Of a DNA stretch of 64,000 bases, positions 10,977-23,283 are shown piece after piece. Source of the DNA: Anastatus disparis (taxonomy: Eukaryota > Arthropoda > Insecta > Hymenoptera > Eupelmidae). A program made the translations under genes and the position numbers. The DNA lies in assembly GCA_017163975.1 (NCBI GenBank), contig JAFFSR010000292.1, forward strand, positions 3,895,001 to 3,959,000. Reading direction: 5' to 3'. The notes under the pieces were generated by a model that did not search any database, had not been told where the DNA came from, and saw only the letters and a program-made list of their open reading frames with translations. How positions within the stretch are numbered: the first letter of the stretch is position 1; every line of letters begins with the position of its first letter.

Positions 10977-11279
10977 ACATGATTAAAAAGAATGAATTCC
11001 TATCATATTTTTCATTAATTTAAATAGAATTTAGTTAAACAAATTTTGAATTTATCATGATGATATGATTTTTATTTAAACAATTTTTATGCATATTGGA
11101 ACTTTAAATAATTAATTCTTTTTTTTCAAATTTATAAAAACTAAATTTTAAACAAAACTGCAATATAAAAATTTATAAATTGAGGTAAATTTAACTTTAA
11201 AATTGGCTAATTTATACATATTAATATAATATATGAAAATTTAACCGAGCGACGTTAGGGGCGAGGTAAATTAAGCTCG
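10977..11279 (+). repeat. Dispersed repeat, copy A, possible non-autonomous Helitron end
   Basis: Shares about 290 bp with 18120-18412, from ATGATTAAAAAGAATGAATT to the terminus. The terminus AACCGAGCGACGTTAGGGGC, GAGGTAAATTAAGCTCG is also seen at 28790-28844. All three copies stop being alike after CTMG, with T as the next base, as expected of Helitron 3' ends (CTRR|T); a GAGC...GCTC stem lies just before. The Helitron assignment is an inference. Confidence 0.5.
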
Positions 11280-11662
11280 TTCTTCATTAATATTAAGAAC
11301 TTATTCATAAATTATAATATCAATGATATGGAAATGAAAAAAACAAATATAAAATTGAATTTAATATAACCTTACTTATGATACATACACTTCGTAATAT
11401 TTATGTTACATTAAAAATTTCTATTTGATGCAAATAGAATTGTTGGATACTTGCAAATAGTCGATTTATTATTTTGAAATATTCGAATTTTAAAATAACC
11501 AAAATATTTTATTTTAATCTTATAATTGTGTAATTAAATTTAGTATTTCGTATGTATAAAATACATATATGAAGATATTATAATTGTAAATAAACACGAA
11601 ATTGCTTTTGAAGCATGTTTCACGTAAAAAGGTTATTTTTAATTTCATCGTTCCAATTCATA
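11280..11662. other. AT-rich stretch, nothing identified
   Basis: Short ORFs only; I see no repeat boundary or gene signal. Confidence 0.5.
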
Positions 11663-11825
11663 AGGGAGATTCTTCATTTAACCCGTACCCGTACCCGTAC
11701 CCGCGCTCTGATGAGACCGATTGGCTGATTCTTATAAAACTTCAACAATTCTGTTAAATCTAACCAATCAGTCTCATCAGAGCGCGGGTACGGTTACGGG
11801 TACGGGCTAAATGAAGAATCTCCCT
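11663..11825. mobile_element. Palindromic MITE, GC-rich arms
   Basis: AGGGAGATTCTTCATTTA and its inverse bound arms made of CCCGTA/CCCGTAC repeats and GCGCTCTGATGAGAC. Flanks are TA on the left and AA on the right, so the duplication is uncertain. Confidence 0.75.
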
Positions 11826-12370
11826 AATCATATATTAAGATCAAGAATCTAAACATAAGAGCCGTTTTTTCATGATATTACACGTCACACGTAACTCGTT
11901 ACATGTTTTAAAATTTTGTTGTCTGATGTCTACTAAATTCAATATCTTAACGATACTCAAGTTCGAAATTATACGTAATACTCACGGTCACCTATGAAGA
12001 CGAGCTTAATTATCGAATTTCGTGAATTGTGCCTTACAATTTACATACGATTTAGGACATTCTTCACTTTTTTTCCCTAGGTGAAAAATATAATATTTGA
12101 AGTGAAATATTCTTGAAAACAAAACTTAAGTTTTCTATTTTTTCTTAATGTTCCTGGTTCTATTCCATTACTTTATATTATTTAGTTTCACTGATTTTTA
12201 GTATAAAGTAAATCTATGTTTTAAATTTATTTCTGTTGTTGTTTTTGCTACTTTTATTTTAAATATCAAACTACATATATTTGCTCTTTATTGAAAATCG
12301 GTGAAGTTAATTATATACATGTAATAGAACAGAACTACATGACATTCCATATATGACATATTTAAACTTA

Positions 12371-13034
12371 CTAGGAGAGTGTCACACCTCCGGATCACGG
12401 ATTTTGCTCAAACTTCGGGATAAGTTTTCAGATGATAAAATATGAAAAAAGCTAAAGTTATAGTCATAAATACTCAATATTTCCCTAGTTACAGGCAATT
12501 AAAGAAAACCACTAAAAAAGTTACTAGATTTTTAAACGCATATAGTTCTTTAGCGTCGATAACTACAAGCTTGAAACTTTTTTTAAATTAAAGCTGAGCT
12601 CAAATCCTTCCGAATTAGTAGTTATAGCATGTAAAAATAATATTTTTTCCCAAAGTTAGAGCGTGATAAACATTGGACCTGATTTTTCTTTTAAAAACAT
12701 TAATTAATAATAAAAGCTGAAATTAGGTCCAATCCTTATTACGCTCTAACTTTGGGAAAAAATAATATTTTGATATGCTGTAACTACTATTTCGAAAGGA
12801 TTTGAGCTTAGCTTTAATTTAAAAAAAGTTTCAAGCTTGTAGTTATCGACGCTAAAGAACTATATGCGTTTAAAAATCTAGTAACTTTTTTAGTGATTTT
12901 CTTTAATTTCCTGTAACTAGGGAAATATTGAGTATTTATGACTATAACTTTAGCTTTTTCCATATTTTATCATCTGAAAACTTATCCCGAAGTTTGAGCA
13001 AAATCCGTGATCCGGAGGTGTGACACTCTCCTAG
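12371..13034. mobile_element. 664-bp near-perfect palindrome with TTA duplication (F2)
   Basis: The left end is CTAGGAGAGTGTCACACCTC and the right end is its reverse complement. Arms of about 330 bp pair almost base for base, with a centre at TTAATTAATA near 12705, so there is practically no spacer. TTA lies on both sides (12368-12370, 13035-13037). A very similar copy is at 57215-57877. No ORF of substance. It shares the AGGAGAGTG terminus with F1 but has a different interior. Confidence 0.92.
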
Positions 13035-13429
13035 TTAGCCTTATATTGTATGTGTGATAAACTTAAGCTTTTTTTTAATATTTGTTTAAATATACAATAA
13101 CGTATATTTGAATTCAATATTTACAAGTTAATTTACTCTTCAGTGAATTTTAAATATTATTGTAATTAAAATATTTTAATAATTGAAAAGCTATCATCTT
13201 CCTAATATGGATTATAATATTGTAAATTATTATAAATACAGTTTTTGAATTAATAAGAAAAATGATTCAATTTTAATTAAATTTAAAAAATAAAGGCATT
13301 GCTAATGCAATCACTTAAAGCATAATTGAAATAAAAATTAAAAATTTATCAGCATATTGATATATTTTACCAGAGATCCAGTTATTCGTCCTTGACTAAA
13401 TAATAAAACAGTTAAAGGTGAAATTATAC

Positions 13430-13833
13430 TACTATTACGGATTAAAGTCGTTCGCCTTTCCTGATAATGTTTTTTCATAATATATTAAATAAGGACTTGG
13501 CCAATCTTCTCATTCGTAGTTAACACATTCTGGCGAAAGTTGTGCTATAGCATTATCTCTGAAATTATAACAGAAAATATTATAGTCCATAAGACATTTT
13601 TAAAATACTTGAATTTAATAGTCATAATTAGACATGACCTAATTCAGTATTATCATAGTATATCTACTTACTCTGTAACCAATGAATAGTCAGATGTTGT
13701 TAGAACGCCCTTTTTCAAATTCAAAATCCCTTCGTTTTAATATCTGATCCATGCCTGCTAGTAAAACACCGCGTACAAGTTCGTCAAGAAGTGCATAATT
13801 ATTTTCTTTGTATTGTAAAAATCTGATGCCTCC
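13430..13833 (-). pseudogene. Unidentified coding-like fragment, possibly two exons
   Basis: On the minus strand, bases around 13830-13700 read NYALLDELVRGVLLAGMDQI, then LKRRDFEFEKGRSNN, a TGA, and LFIGYR. A strong donor-like CAGA|GTAAGT follows at about 13672, and an acceptor-like TTATAATTTCAG at about 13560 precedes DNAIAQLSPECVNYE, another TGA, then EDWPSPYLIYYEKTLSGK. Amino-acid composition is protein-like, but splicing at the obvious sites does not keep the frame. I do not recognise the family; it is a decayed host gene or TE fragment. Confidence 0.4.
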
Positions 13834-13924
13834 TCTACATTATTTAAACCAACAAATAAAATATATAACCAATAAAAATAAATAACAATATAACCAAAAA
13901 TATATGTCATCATCACATATATAT

Positions 13925-14655
13925 ATTGCAACGATTATTCATAATCGTGCAGACAGGATATTCAAATCTCCCGCCACGGTAGTAACAGGCTCAACCACCA
14001 CGCACCGTCAGTTTTGCTGCTCCCGCAAGAGGAACAGCGAGCTTGAGAACATATAAGAGCCAAGGCTCAATGTACCACAGAAGCTTTGCAGACTAAGCTC
14101 TCCCTCTCTCTCTGCGCCGAGTGAGCTCGCTGGCCTAGAGAGAGGGGAGACAACAGTAGTATCCATCTTACGCAGAGTTTCATTCTAGCTAAGAATGCTC
14201 TCTCTCTCTCTCTCGCACTAAAGCCTATATAGAGTGCACTCGCCTATATAGCTTTAGATGCGAATTGAGATGCAGTCGATTTTAGCGTAGTGCGCTCGCT
14301 CGCCTAAATCGAGTGCAACAGAGTTAAGTTGCAAACGCACTGCTGTACCGCCGTACCGACTGCACTGTAAATAATAAATTAGTTTAATTTAATATAAGAT
14401 TGTATTAGTCTGTACCACCGAGCCGCCGTAACGGCCGTTTTGTAAAATAGTAACTTTATTAATTCAACATTAATTCATACTTGATATTAAGGGTGATTCA
14501 CACCGAACCGTCATAGCATATACCGTTGAGCCGCCGCGCCGACCTGTGCATAAGAAACTTTGTCTAAGATAAGTTCATAGTAACGTTAAGGGTGCCTTAC
14601 ACCCATTATAACCGTAGCTTTAAGGGTGTTTACCACCTACTGCCGCCCCCGGAAA
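13925..14655 (+). mobile_element. Possible solo LTR
   Basis: This block is GC-richer than its surroundings and has a pyrimidine-rich tract, a poly(A)-type AATAAA at about 14370, and three TAAGGGTG segments (about 14488, 14588, 14621) typical of retrovirus-like U5 regions in appearance. No second LTR or internal coding region was found, and exact TG...CA ends are unresolved. Confidence 0.35.
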
Positions 14656-14943
14656 TATTTATATTATTCAATATCGTCAAAATGAAACTTTTAAAATTAT
14701 ATACTGATTAAAAAATACTTTGGAATTTTGCTTAAAAGTCCTGTATGAAGGATATACATTTCTTATAAGTACAAATCTAATATTTCGAATACTCATATTA
14801 ATGTATAATAGAACGTGGTCGCTTGTCAGGCTTTTATACATTAAAACTCATACTTGTTTTCGGAGCGCTCCCGCGCTCCTTGATTTACCACCTTTTTCTA
14901 CGAATCTCCGGTTCTTCGGATTCCTGCATTTTTTAGATATGTG

Positions 14944-15176
14944 CTTCAAGCATATATACATGGAGGCAGCATGTTATATGGAAAAGTAGTGGCTTTTTAA
15001 ACGATGATCTGAGAGAAAAAGGAAATAACTACTTACATACTGTCTCGCTGGTGTAGCGCTTACGGGAGCGTTACGCAAGAGAGATAGGATGTAAGTTAAT
15101 ATTTTCTTTTACTCTACCTAAAGTTGCCACCACTTTTTAACACGGCAAGCTTCCTCCATAGCATATATGCTTTAAG
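14944..15176. mobile_element. Foldback MITE with 8-bp TSD, copy 1
   Basis: Starts CTTCAAGCATATATACATGG and ends CCATAGCATATATGCTTTAAG. Arms pair inward to a centre near 15060. It is flanked by perfect 8-bp direct repeats GATATGTG (14936-14943, 15177-15184). A second member is at 29196-29436. The 8-bp duplication suits hAT or P superfamilies, although the terminus is not the usual hAT CAGGG. Confidence 0.85.
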
Positions 15177-15639
15177 GATATGTGCAATTTTTCTTGCAAT
15201 AAGATTTGCCTTTTCTATTGGTTCCTATATAATTAGTAGTTATTATATATTGAAGTGAAACTACCTTTTTCTACAGTCGTTGGCTCCTACGAATCTGAGC
15301 ATTTTTTCGTAATAAGAATAGCATTTTTTACTGAGTATTATATAATGAGTAGTTATCATATACAAGCACTTTTTTCGGGCCACATTTTTGGGTCTTATTT
15401 GGGCTTTAGTACATGTATTTCTCTCTTCATCTATGTTTCACTATATTTTGTTTTATTATCTTTTTTCCACTCTCTATTCTTTCTTTCTTCATTTTTCTTT
15501 CACCCCTCCATCTTCAGCTACCCTTCTTAATTTTCTCTTTCTTTTAAAGTATAGACTTCAACTATAATATAATATTAGAGTCTATTCTTGACTACCTTCT
15601 AGACAAAAGAGAAAATTTTTTGTTGACAGTGCATCTCTA

Positions 15640-16860
15640 AATGCAGCTAAATTTCAATCAGCTAATTTTTTACTAACGTTTTGTCAATTTAGATCTAAAT
15701 TTTGTATAATTGAACTGACTTTATGAATAAATTCAGCTAATTTTCAGGTAAATCTATCCTACTTCTGCTTACCCTGGTAGAATCTGATTTCATTTCCAAG
15801 CTATTTCTTAGTCATTTAAACTGCGCATATGCTAGAAACAAGCTTGTTTTAATTCCTAGTTCTTAGCAATCGATGTAACGCTTTTTTTCCCACTTTACCG
15901 GCATTTACTGGATTGCAAATTCTTAGATAATTAAAAGGTATTAATTCACCATTAAACTTGGCTAGAAATAAAATAAGTTTGAGACAATATTAAAATAACC
16001 TGCGAAATAATATTAATCTCTTGTACTCTATTATAACCTTTAAATACGGTGAAGGGACAAGTAACAACAAAAAAGACGCAAAGAGACATGCATATACGAT
16101 ATTTTTGAAACAAGCACAATTGATACCGAATTGCGTTTGTGCAGACAGTTTTTCGGTATATCACGCACTTACCGTACGAAGACAAGCAGTACACATTATG
16201 TATAATTTCCATGTTTATGAAGCAAAGGCATCACTTTTCATAGTGCGGTGCGTATCACATTTGTTAAGAAAAAACTATCTTCGTATGTTTGAAGCAGTTG
16301 TAAAGTAAATATTTAATGAAATAGTTTTAGAAACAATGTTTGCATGTCATCTTTAGATATTTTAACGATACTTATGAACTTATTTAGCACTCGTTTTATT
16401 TAATTCTAATACTACGTAATACTTAATTATTACTTTTTAAAATTTGTTTAAATAAAAAAAACATTTATAAAACTTATTTTTAATATGTCAAAGTGCAAAT
16501 TTTCGACTTAAATAAACAAATTTTCACTTTTTATAGGTTAGAAATATACGTTAATCACGATCTTTTGACATCCCGACAGAGTAATTGTCACAATATTTTT
16601 TTGACATAAGAATTGATTAATTCTTTGATAGTTTTCATATATTTAAAATATAAACATTTTTGCCTATTTTTAATTTCCATTTCCTAGTTTCGAGTCCATT
16701 TAAAATGTTTCAAATTCTACCAGGGTAGTTTCAACTAACTTTTAACTAACTTTTATACAACTTTCAGCTATTTTTTAGCCAAATTTTAGCTAACTTGTAG
16801 CTTCTATTTTAACTGAATTTCAGCTAAATTTCAGTTATATTATAGCTAACTGGGGCCACG
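15640..16860. mobile_element. Possible foldback element with AGCTAA subrepeats
   Basis: The left side carries CAGCTAAATTTCAATCAGCT and CCCTGGTAGAATCTGATTTC. The right side carries AATTCTACCAGGG at about 16715 and repeated AGCTAA/TTAGCT motifs up to 16850 in inverse orientation. Between them are ORFs without recognisable content. Boundaries and TSD are not resolved. Confidence 0.4.
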
Positions 16861-17252
16861 ATTGATTCTTATACACGGCGGCAGCGTCGATAACGATGGC
16901 GAAATCTTTTTATAATATAAAGAGATATAGATCTTTCTATATAATATAGTTTTTAAAAAAAATTAGTCGTTAACCTCCCATGTCTTACCCATAGGACTCT
17001 TATTTTTCACCCTTTTATTTAATAATACTCATTTTCTACTCATTTTACACCTATTTTCTACCTTTTTTCAATTCTACATCCCACCCAACAAAAATAACTG
17101 CTGTATCCAAGTAAAGATACTTGAGTTTCAAGTTATACTCAACACTGAAATTACGTTCATGAATTCGAACCTTATAGACGATTCTCAATCTTTTGAATAC
17201 TGAAGATTTTCAAGTTCCAACCTTAATAATCTTAAATTTGCACTTGCGCACA

Positions 17253-18062
17253 CAGAGAAAAGAAAATACCTGAAAAAATGTACTAACTTGAGTTAGAAGT
17301 CAAAAAAACAGTACCAGTTGTTTTTTAATTGATACTCAGTGCATAAATTAAGACAATCTATATTAGTACATCTTTTAACGCGACTTATCCCAAAAATTAT
17401 TAGGAACAGTACCGAATGTTTTCGTACTATGGAACTAAATTATCTTACACTAACATATTGCCTGTATAATACGCACTGCAGCGCTGTCAAGTATGAAATT
17501 TCAATATAATGAATACTAAATAACGTAAAAACCATTAAATTGTAAAACAATTTTTAACAGTTGATAAATATAATGTAAATCATATAATATATAAATTTTA
17601 AATTATTAATAATTAATTTTAAACTCAAAAGCTTACTATTTTAAAACGAAGTATGGCAGATAGACATGTATCGTTTCATTCCTTAAATGTTGCAAATTAG
17701 AAAATTAATAATTAGTAGTTTAAAAGTATTACATATTATATAAATAATTATATATTTAACATTTTTTAATTTTAGTAACAGAAAAAGCTGCACCAAAAGA
17801 GATTAACAATCACATTTTCTGCGAAACATTGCCCTTGAATCGAGTAGGTGAAATGTCAGTCTTAGTACAGAAAAAAAGACACGAAGCATCGAAAATTAAT
17901 GCTCTCACTTCATAATATAATAATACCAAGATTAGTCTCTAGAATTTAAGCTATAATACCAATTGAAATTATATCGTCACTTTTTTTTTAATACCTTAGT
18001 ACATAAATTAGATATACTGGATTTAGTACCTATTTTAACAGTACTTTTCTTTCTCCGTGCAG
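17253..18062. mobile_element. Possible foldback/TIR element
   Basis: Left CACACAGAGAAAAGAAAATA resembles the inverse of right ACAGTACTTTTCTTTCTCCG. Subterminal motifs around GTGCATAAATTAAGAC and TAGTACATAAATTAGATA also recur. No coding content is recognised. Confidence 0.4.
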
Positions 18063-18119
18063 TTGTTAGTTCAAGTAAACGTCAAATACTGTTTTCGATT
18101 ATTTCATGGTTCGTGATTG

Positions 18120-18412
18120 AAACACGTGATTAAAAAGAATGAATTCCTATTATATTTTTTCATCGATTTAAATGCAATTTAGTAAAATAAATTCTTAATT
18201 CATCATGATATAATTTGTATTTAAAAAATTTTCATGCATATTTTAACTTTAATTAATTTTTTTTTTGTAAAAATATAAAAATTTAATTTAGTACGAAACT
18301 TTAAAATCAAAATTCATAAGTTGAGGCAATTCTTTTTCATTTTAAAATTCGCTAATTTATACATAATGATATAATATATGAAAATTCAACCGAGCGAGGT
18401 AAATTAAGCTAG
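18120..18412 (+). repeat. Dispersed repeat, copy B, possible Helitron end
   Basis: About 290 bp alike to copy A (10977-11279), ending GAGCGAGGTAAATTAAGCTAG with T next. This copy lacks the GACGTTAGGG segment. A copia coding fragment starts immediately to the right. Confidence 0.5.
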
Positions 18413-18848
18413 TAATAATTATAACAATAATTATCGAGGTAATTCGCATAACAAATGCATGCACGGTTTTAAAAGGGTAAATAATAATACCAAAGATGAG
18501 TGTCGAACAAAATGGAGTAAAGTCAGCAGTAAAAATAGTCATAAATCGGGTACTAACAAGCCGGGTTATGATAAGAAAAAAATTAAAGAGTCACATAAAG
18601 GAAAAGAAGTTTGAAAGGAAAACGGTGACCGCTCGGAGCAAAACGATGAGTTTGTTTTAGATTCGGAATCTTCTAAAATCACTCAGATAGTTCCTTCTTA
18701 TAGTAAAGCAATGATCTGGCACGCTAGGATGGGACATATATCTCTTAAATATCTAGAAGTTACAGGGAAAATACAAGGACATTAAAAACTTAAAGGACAC
18801 AAATTTCGATAAATCTGTACTGGACTGCGAAGTGTGCATGATATCTAA
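18413..18848 (+). pseudogene. Ty1/copia fragment (gag-pre-integrase domain)
   Basis: The frame reads a basic region (SGTNKPGYDKKKIKESHKGK), a TGA at about 18614, then MIWHARMGHISLKYL and DKSVLDCEVCMISN. WHxRxGHxS followed by Cx2C is the His2-Cys2 zinc module that precedes copia integrase and helps it bind DNA ends. A frame break lies between the His and Cys pairs. The integrase core and everything downstream are missing, because the palindromic-element end at 18849 cuts in after a TAA. Confidence 0.8.
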
Positions 18849-18916
18849 CAAGGAGAGGTTCCCACCTCCGGAAAACGGATTCGACTGAAACTGTAGGATA
18901 TGATTTTTTTATGAAA
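18849..18916. mobile_element. Left-end relic of an AGGAGAG palindromic element
   Basis: CAAGGAGAGGTTCCCACCTC followed by GACTGAAACTGTAGGATATG matches the left end of the element at 55691. It is preceded by TAA. The rest of the element is gone; foldback-type repeat follows. Confidence 0.7.
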
Positions 18917-20445
18917 AAAACGCTGCTAAGTGCTTTAGCGCAATGCTTTCTTATAGAGCTCATTGAGTTAGAGTAATTTGATTTTATTTTTTTAAATGTG
19001 ATTTCAATGTAAAAAACATAATTTCTATTCAAGAAAAAATAGTGAGTGTGAGAGAGCGATTGGAAAATAGGAAGAGAGAGTCAGGGATGGATAAAAATAG
19101 GGTAAAACTGAGGATCAATCTAAGATAGAAAGACAAAGAGAAAGTGAGGACGTAAGAAAAGAGTTAGTAAAAGCATTGAATCAGAAATCAAAAGAAGTGA
19201 TCAAAGAGCTACACTAAGAAAATTATTTTTTAAAAGCTTGTTTTAAAAAGATAGTAGCAAATAATTTCTTATACAAATTTTAGCGCAAATCTACCGACTA
19301 GTTTACATAAAATAAATAAAAAATTAAAAAATTAAATTTTTTTCAAAATTTATAAAAATTTTTTAAAATTAAAACTATGCTAAAAAAATCGGTTTTTAAA
19401 AGTCATACTTCTTTTGGCAGATGCAAATAATTCTCATGCAAATTTCGAAGCAAATTCATCAAGTAATTCACGTAGAATAAAAGAAAAAAATGAAAAATCG
19501 AAAATTAAAAAAAATTTTTTTATATAGCTATATAAAAAAAACTACACTATGAAAACCAATTTTTAATAGCTTCCCGTCTACTTATACAAAAACATAGATA
19601 ATATGCAAAATTTGAAGCAAACCCATCGAATAATTTTCGAGATTTCGTTGGCTAAATAAATACCATTTTTTTTTCAAAATTTCTTTTTCAAAATTTTCAA
19701 AATGCTCTAAAATTAAAACTACTCCAAGAAAATCAATTTTTGAAAATTTCCCTTCTTTTGGTAGCAAATAATTTTCCTGCAAATTTTAGAACAAATCTAT
19801 CTAGTACTTTTCGAATATTTTTTCAAAATCTTTGAAATTCTCTAAAATTGTAACCAGACTATGAAAATAAGTTTTCGAAAGTTTATTTTCTTCAGATAAT
19901 AGCGAATTAATTGTATAAAAATTTTGGAGAAAATTTATAGTATGGTTTACACGAAATAGAAGATAAACGAAAAATAAAAATTTTTTGGAAAATTTTCAAA
20001 ATGCTCTAAAATTAAAACTGCACTAGGAAAATTAGTTTTCCAAAGCTTGTTTTCTTTAGACAGTAGCGAATAACTTGCATACAAATTTTGGAGTAAATCC
20101 TTCAAATGGTTTTCGTAAAATAAAAAAAAATGAAAATTTTTAAAAAAATTTTAAAAATGCTCTAAAATTAAAAATACGCTAAGAAAACCAATTTCCAATA
20201 GCTTCCCGCCGAGTTAGACAAAAAAATAAATTGTATGCAAAATTTGAAGCAAATCCATCAAGTAGTTTTCAAGATCGAATTGGCAAACTGAACTCATACA
20301 CACACACACACACACACATACACACACATACGCACGCACGCATGCGTACACACACACACATACACACATACACACACTCACAGACATTTCCTGAAAATCA
20401 CTTTTTTAGAGAAACAAAAGCGCTCTTAGGTTCAGGATAGCGGCT
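18917..20445. mobile_element. Half copy of the large foldback element (about 170-bp subrepeats)
   Basis: Starts with GTGCTTTAGCGCAATGCTTTC, an A/T-rich head shared with 48880-48975. It continues as tandem units of about 165-175 bp (each with CTAAGAAAATNAGTTTTC, GCAAATAATTNGCATACAA, AGCAAATCTATCRA and TGCTCTAAAATTAAAACT motifs). It ends in a (CA)n/(TACACA)n tract (20296-20382) and CAGACATTTCCTGAAAATCAC. The order equals the right arm of the 50.5-54.9 kb palindrome. Confidence 0.75.
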
Positions 20446-20449
20446 GATA

Positions 20450-22240
20450 TGCTCTTAAGATTTATTGGGTCCATGCACGTGAGAGTCTTGAGCTTAAGGT
20501 CTATCAGTGTGCATTCATCAATACTCGTGTATATTTAAATTATATATAAATATAGCATGGCTGTACCCGAGTTGATGGGGAACGTCTCTTGCGGAGCAAT
20601 AGTGCTGATTGCGTAAAACGGGCGTTTACAGATTTGGTACTTGAAAATTTACTATAAATTGAACTAATCGTTGCATCGCCCCCATTGCACCTAGAGACTT
20701 TATCCAGTGCTCAAATAGAAAATTTTGGATTCTCTTTTTATAATTTGTAGTATAATTTAGTACTCTCAAAATGTTGTAAGAGAGCAAAGCCTCTAGACAA
20801 TTTAGTTTATTTGAGACGCAAAATATCAATTTCCAGCATCGAAAATAAGTAACACAAAGGCAAATAGCCAAAGGTTTCTCGATGCTTAGTTGTTGTTGAT
20901 ACAAACAAGTATTCCCAAAAAAATTTTTGTGCAATTTGGAGTCATCACAAATGAGCACTATTACTTTGAAAATGGCAAAAATTCGATTTCTAAGAAAATG
21001 ACAATCTTTGAACTACTGTACCTCGACTCTCAAACCATCAAGTACAATTTAACACTCACCGTTTTAAAGCTAATGACATAAACTATTAAATGCGATCTGT
21101 TAGAAGTATTTTCGTTAATCCTTCCGATTTTGGCAACTATTTAAAGAAAGTGAAATTTTTGAAATTTCCTTAAAATAAAGTCCACTATTCCAGTTTCCGA
21201 AGCTTGACTTTAATATCTAGTAATTTGAAAATTTTTTTATGAAAACTAGAGGCCAAGGAAAAAAAAAATTGACTGTGCTAATTTAAAATTAGTTCATAGA
21301 AACTCGAGATATGGAGTTTTATATATACAATAAAAATGCCTATTTTACGCTATTTTTAAGACATTTATTCACATATTTTTTTATAGCACAATAATATAAT
21401 AAATTTTAGATAAAATCTGAGGACCCTCCGCATAAAAGTAAATGAAAGATAAAAATATTACTCATACATATATAGTTATAAGACCAGATTCAATCTACCC
21501 TATTAAATTATTATCATTTATAAAAATTATTTATATACATTTTAATACACAATCAATTTAAAATCAAATCGTTAGTTATCATCAGGATCCATATCTCAAG
21601 AATTTTCTTCAATGGGCGAAGGTATATTGATTGTATCGGTAAGCGCCTCTAAAATCTCCAATGGAATTTTCTTTTTGATTCTTTTTGGCAATTTATCAGA
21701 CAGTATAATAAATAGATTCGAATAAAAAAGTAATCTGTGAAAAATGTCTCCATTAGTTTTTTACGGGAAGTTTTTTGACTACAACCTTTTCTATACAACT
21801 TGCAAAGCTTATGCGAAGTCTTCAGTACTTCTTCCGAAAAACATCATATTTATTTGTTTTATTTATTTAAAAATTTTCAACGGGCTAATGCCCATATACA
21901 AACAAAAAATAGATACAGCAAATTAACAGTAGATGACGCAAAATCAAAACATTTTAGATATAATAATATAGTAATCGCTATTGACATCATAATACCAAAA
22001 TAATAAATCAATAAAAAACAAAGATGATTCTAGATCTGCCATCAATATTGATCAGAGACATGTATTTATTACAATTATGCGTTTATCTATAAGAAGGCGA
22101 GCAAAAAGCATAAAGACACAATTAGGAACCAAAAAATCATTTTTATAACCTCTCAAATTTCTATTAGAAACAATAAAATAAAATGTAAATACCAATTCAA
22201 TAAAATCAATTAAATTACTCAAAATTTTAAAGACAAATTG
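20450..22240. other. AT-rich stretch, no gene identified
   Basis: Several ORFs of 60-110 codons occur on both strands but none shows a recognisable motif, and their composition follows the base bias. Confidence 0.5.
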
Positions 22241-22249
22241 TGACTATTG

Positions 22250-22778
22250 CAAACAATTCATTAATGTAATCAATTAGCATTATAAAAGCCATAAACGGTT
22301 ACAGTACAATCAAACAAACCTTTCATAAAATATGGAATTTCCAAAGGAAAATGATTAAAATAACTCAATAGCACCGAATCGAAACTTTTGCAAATATCAA
22401 TATGAAAAAATTAGAAATACAAAAAAAAAAATACACAGATCGAATGTGCTACCAGCAAAATAAATATGCTTATTGAGTTGCACTAAACCATAAACCTTAA
22501 CCAGGAAGGCTAAAATTGTCCACAATTAACACCTTTGGCAAAACATCAAAGTTTGCAATCGCAAATAAAAAATTTTATTTAAACTAACAATTGAAGTAGC
22601 AATAAGTATATTATAATCTTCAAGACTAATTTGACAGATCCTTATATCATCCTTCAAACAAGTTTCAGTAGACATCAAAATGTCTTGATCCAGAGAATTA
22701 GCAGCCGCTGACCTAAAAAAATCCAACTTTCCCAATAAATTGAGAACATTCTGGTAATACAATGATAGACCATTCCAA
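22250..22778 (-). pseudogene. LINE endonuclease fragment
   Basis: Minus-strand translation gives LYYQNVLNLLGKLDFFRSAA, DQDILMSTETCLKDDI and LEDYNI. This is the N-terminal part of an APE-type endonuclease, which nicks the target in non-LTR retrotransposition (usual form YYQNVRGL...DIIxLTETWL). Weak similarity continues to about 22250 in other frames. The element is the same one as 23284-23816; a SINE separates the two parts. Confidence 0.7.
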
Positions 22779-22794
22779 AACCTTAATTGTTATC

Positions 22795-23267
22795 TATCTA
22801 TCTATCTTTAGGGTTTATCCACCTATGACCTGTTTGGCCTAGTAAGTGACACCTCGACCACCTTTGTGTTCCGGTGTTTTCGCGTTCGAAACCATACCTC
22901 AATTTTCCCTAACTTCGGTAGGTGGTGCTCGATCGTGTGGGTCTACTTAGGCGGGGAGTATCGCTCAACCCATCCTTTTTAGCGCATCGGGAACTCAACA
23001 CCTACCCGGCAGAACGGTTCAGCTCAACTATAATAGTGGAGCAGTCGCCTTCTGCCTTACCGGCCCTCGAGTGACTTTCGTCGGTTTCTGTTAAAACCGA
23101 AAAAAGTCTCTCGGGGGTGGTCCACCGCGGTGTCAGTGAGCTCAGGACATCCTCCACTTTCAATATTTAAATTAAAAAATGGGGAAAAAATCCCGACCTC
23201 ACCGGGATTCGAACCCCGGCCCTCTACGTGAGAGTCGGATGCTCTAGCCCCTGAGCCACCGCGGCTC
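22795..23267 (-). mobile_element. tRNA-headed SINE, 473 bp, inserted in a LINE
   Basis: On the minus strand the head has A box GGTGGCTCAGGGGC and B box GGGTTCGAATCC, a long GC-rich body, and a 3' end CTTACTAGGCCAAACAGGTC then GGTGGATAAACCC with a (GATA)n tail. Direct repeats AACCTTAATTGYTATC flank it (22779-22794, 23268-23283; one difference). The final 36 bases before the tail match those of the 5S-headed SINE at 56.74 kb. Confidence 0.92.
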
Positions 23268-23283
23268 AACCTTAATTGCTATC

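Noticed and set aside
15952..16308. Overlapping ORFs on both strands (86 and 95 codons)
   Set aside because: No motif, no codon preference distinguishable from the AT bias, and both strands are open over the same interval.
23190..23267. Functional tRNA gene (minus strand)
   Set aside because: A and B boxes are good but the sequence is the head of a 473-bp element with TSDs, a GATA tail and no proper acceptor stem.
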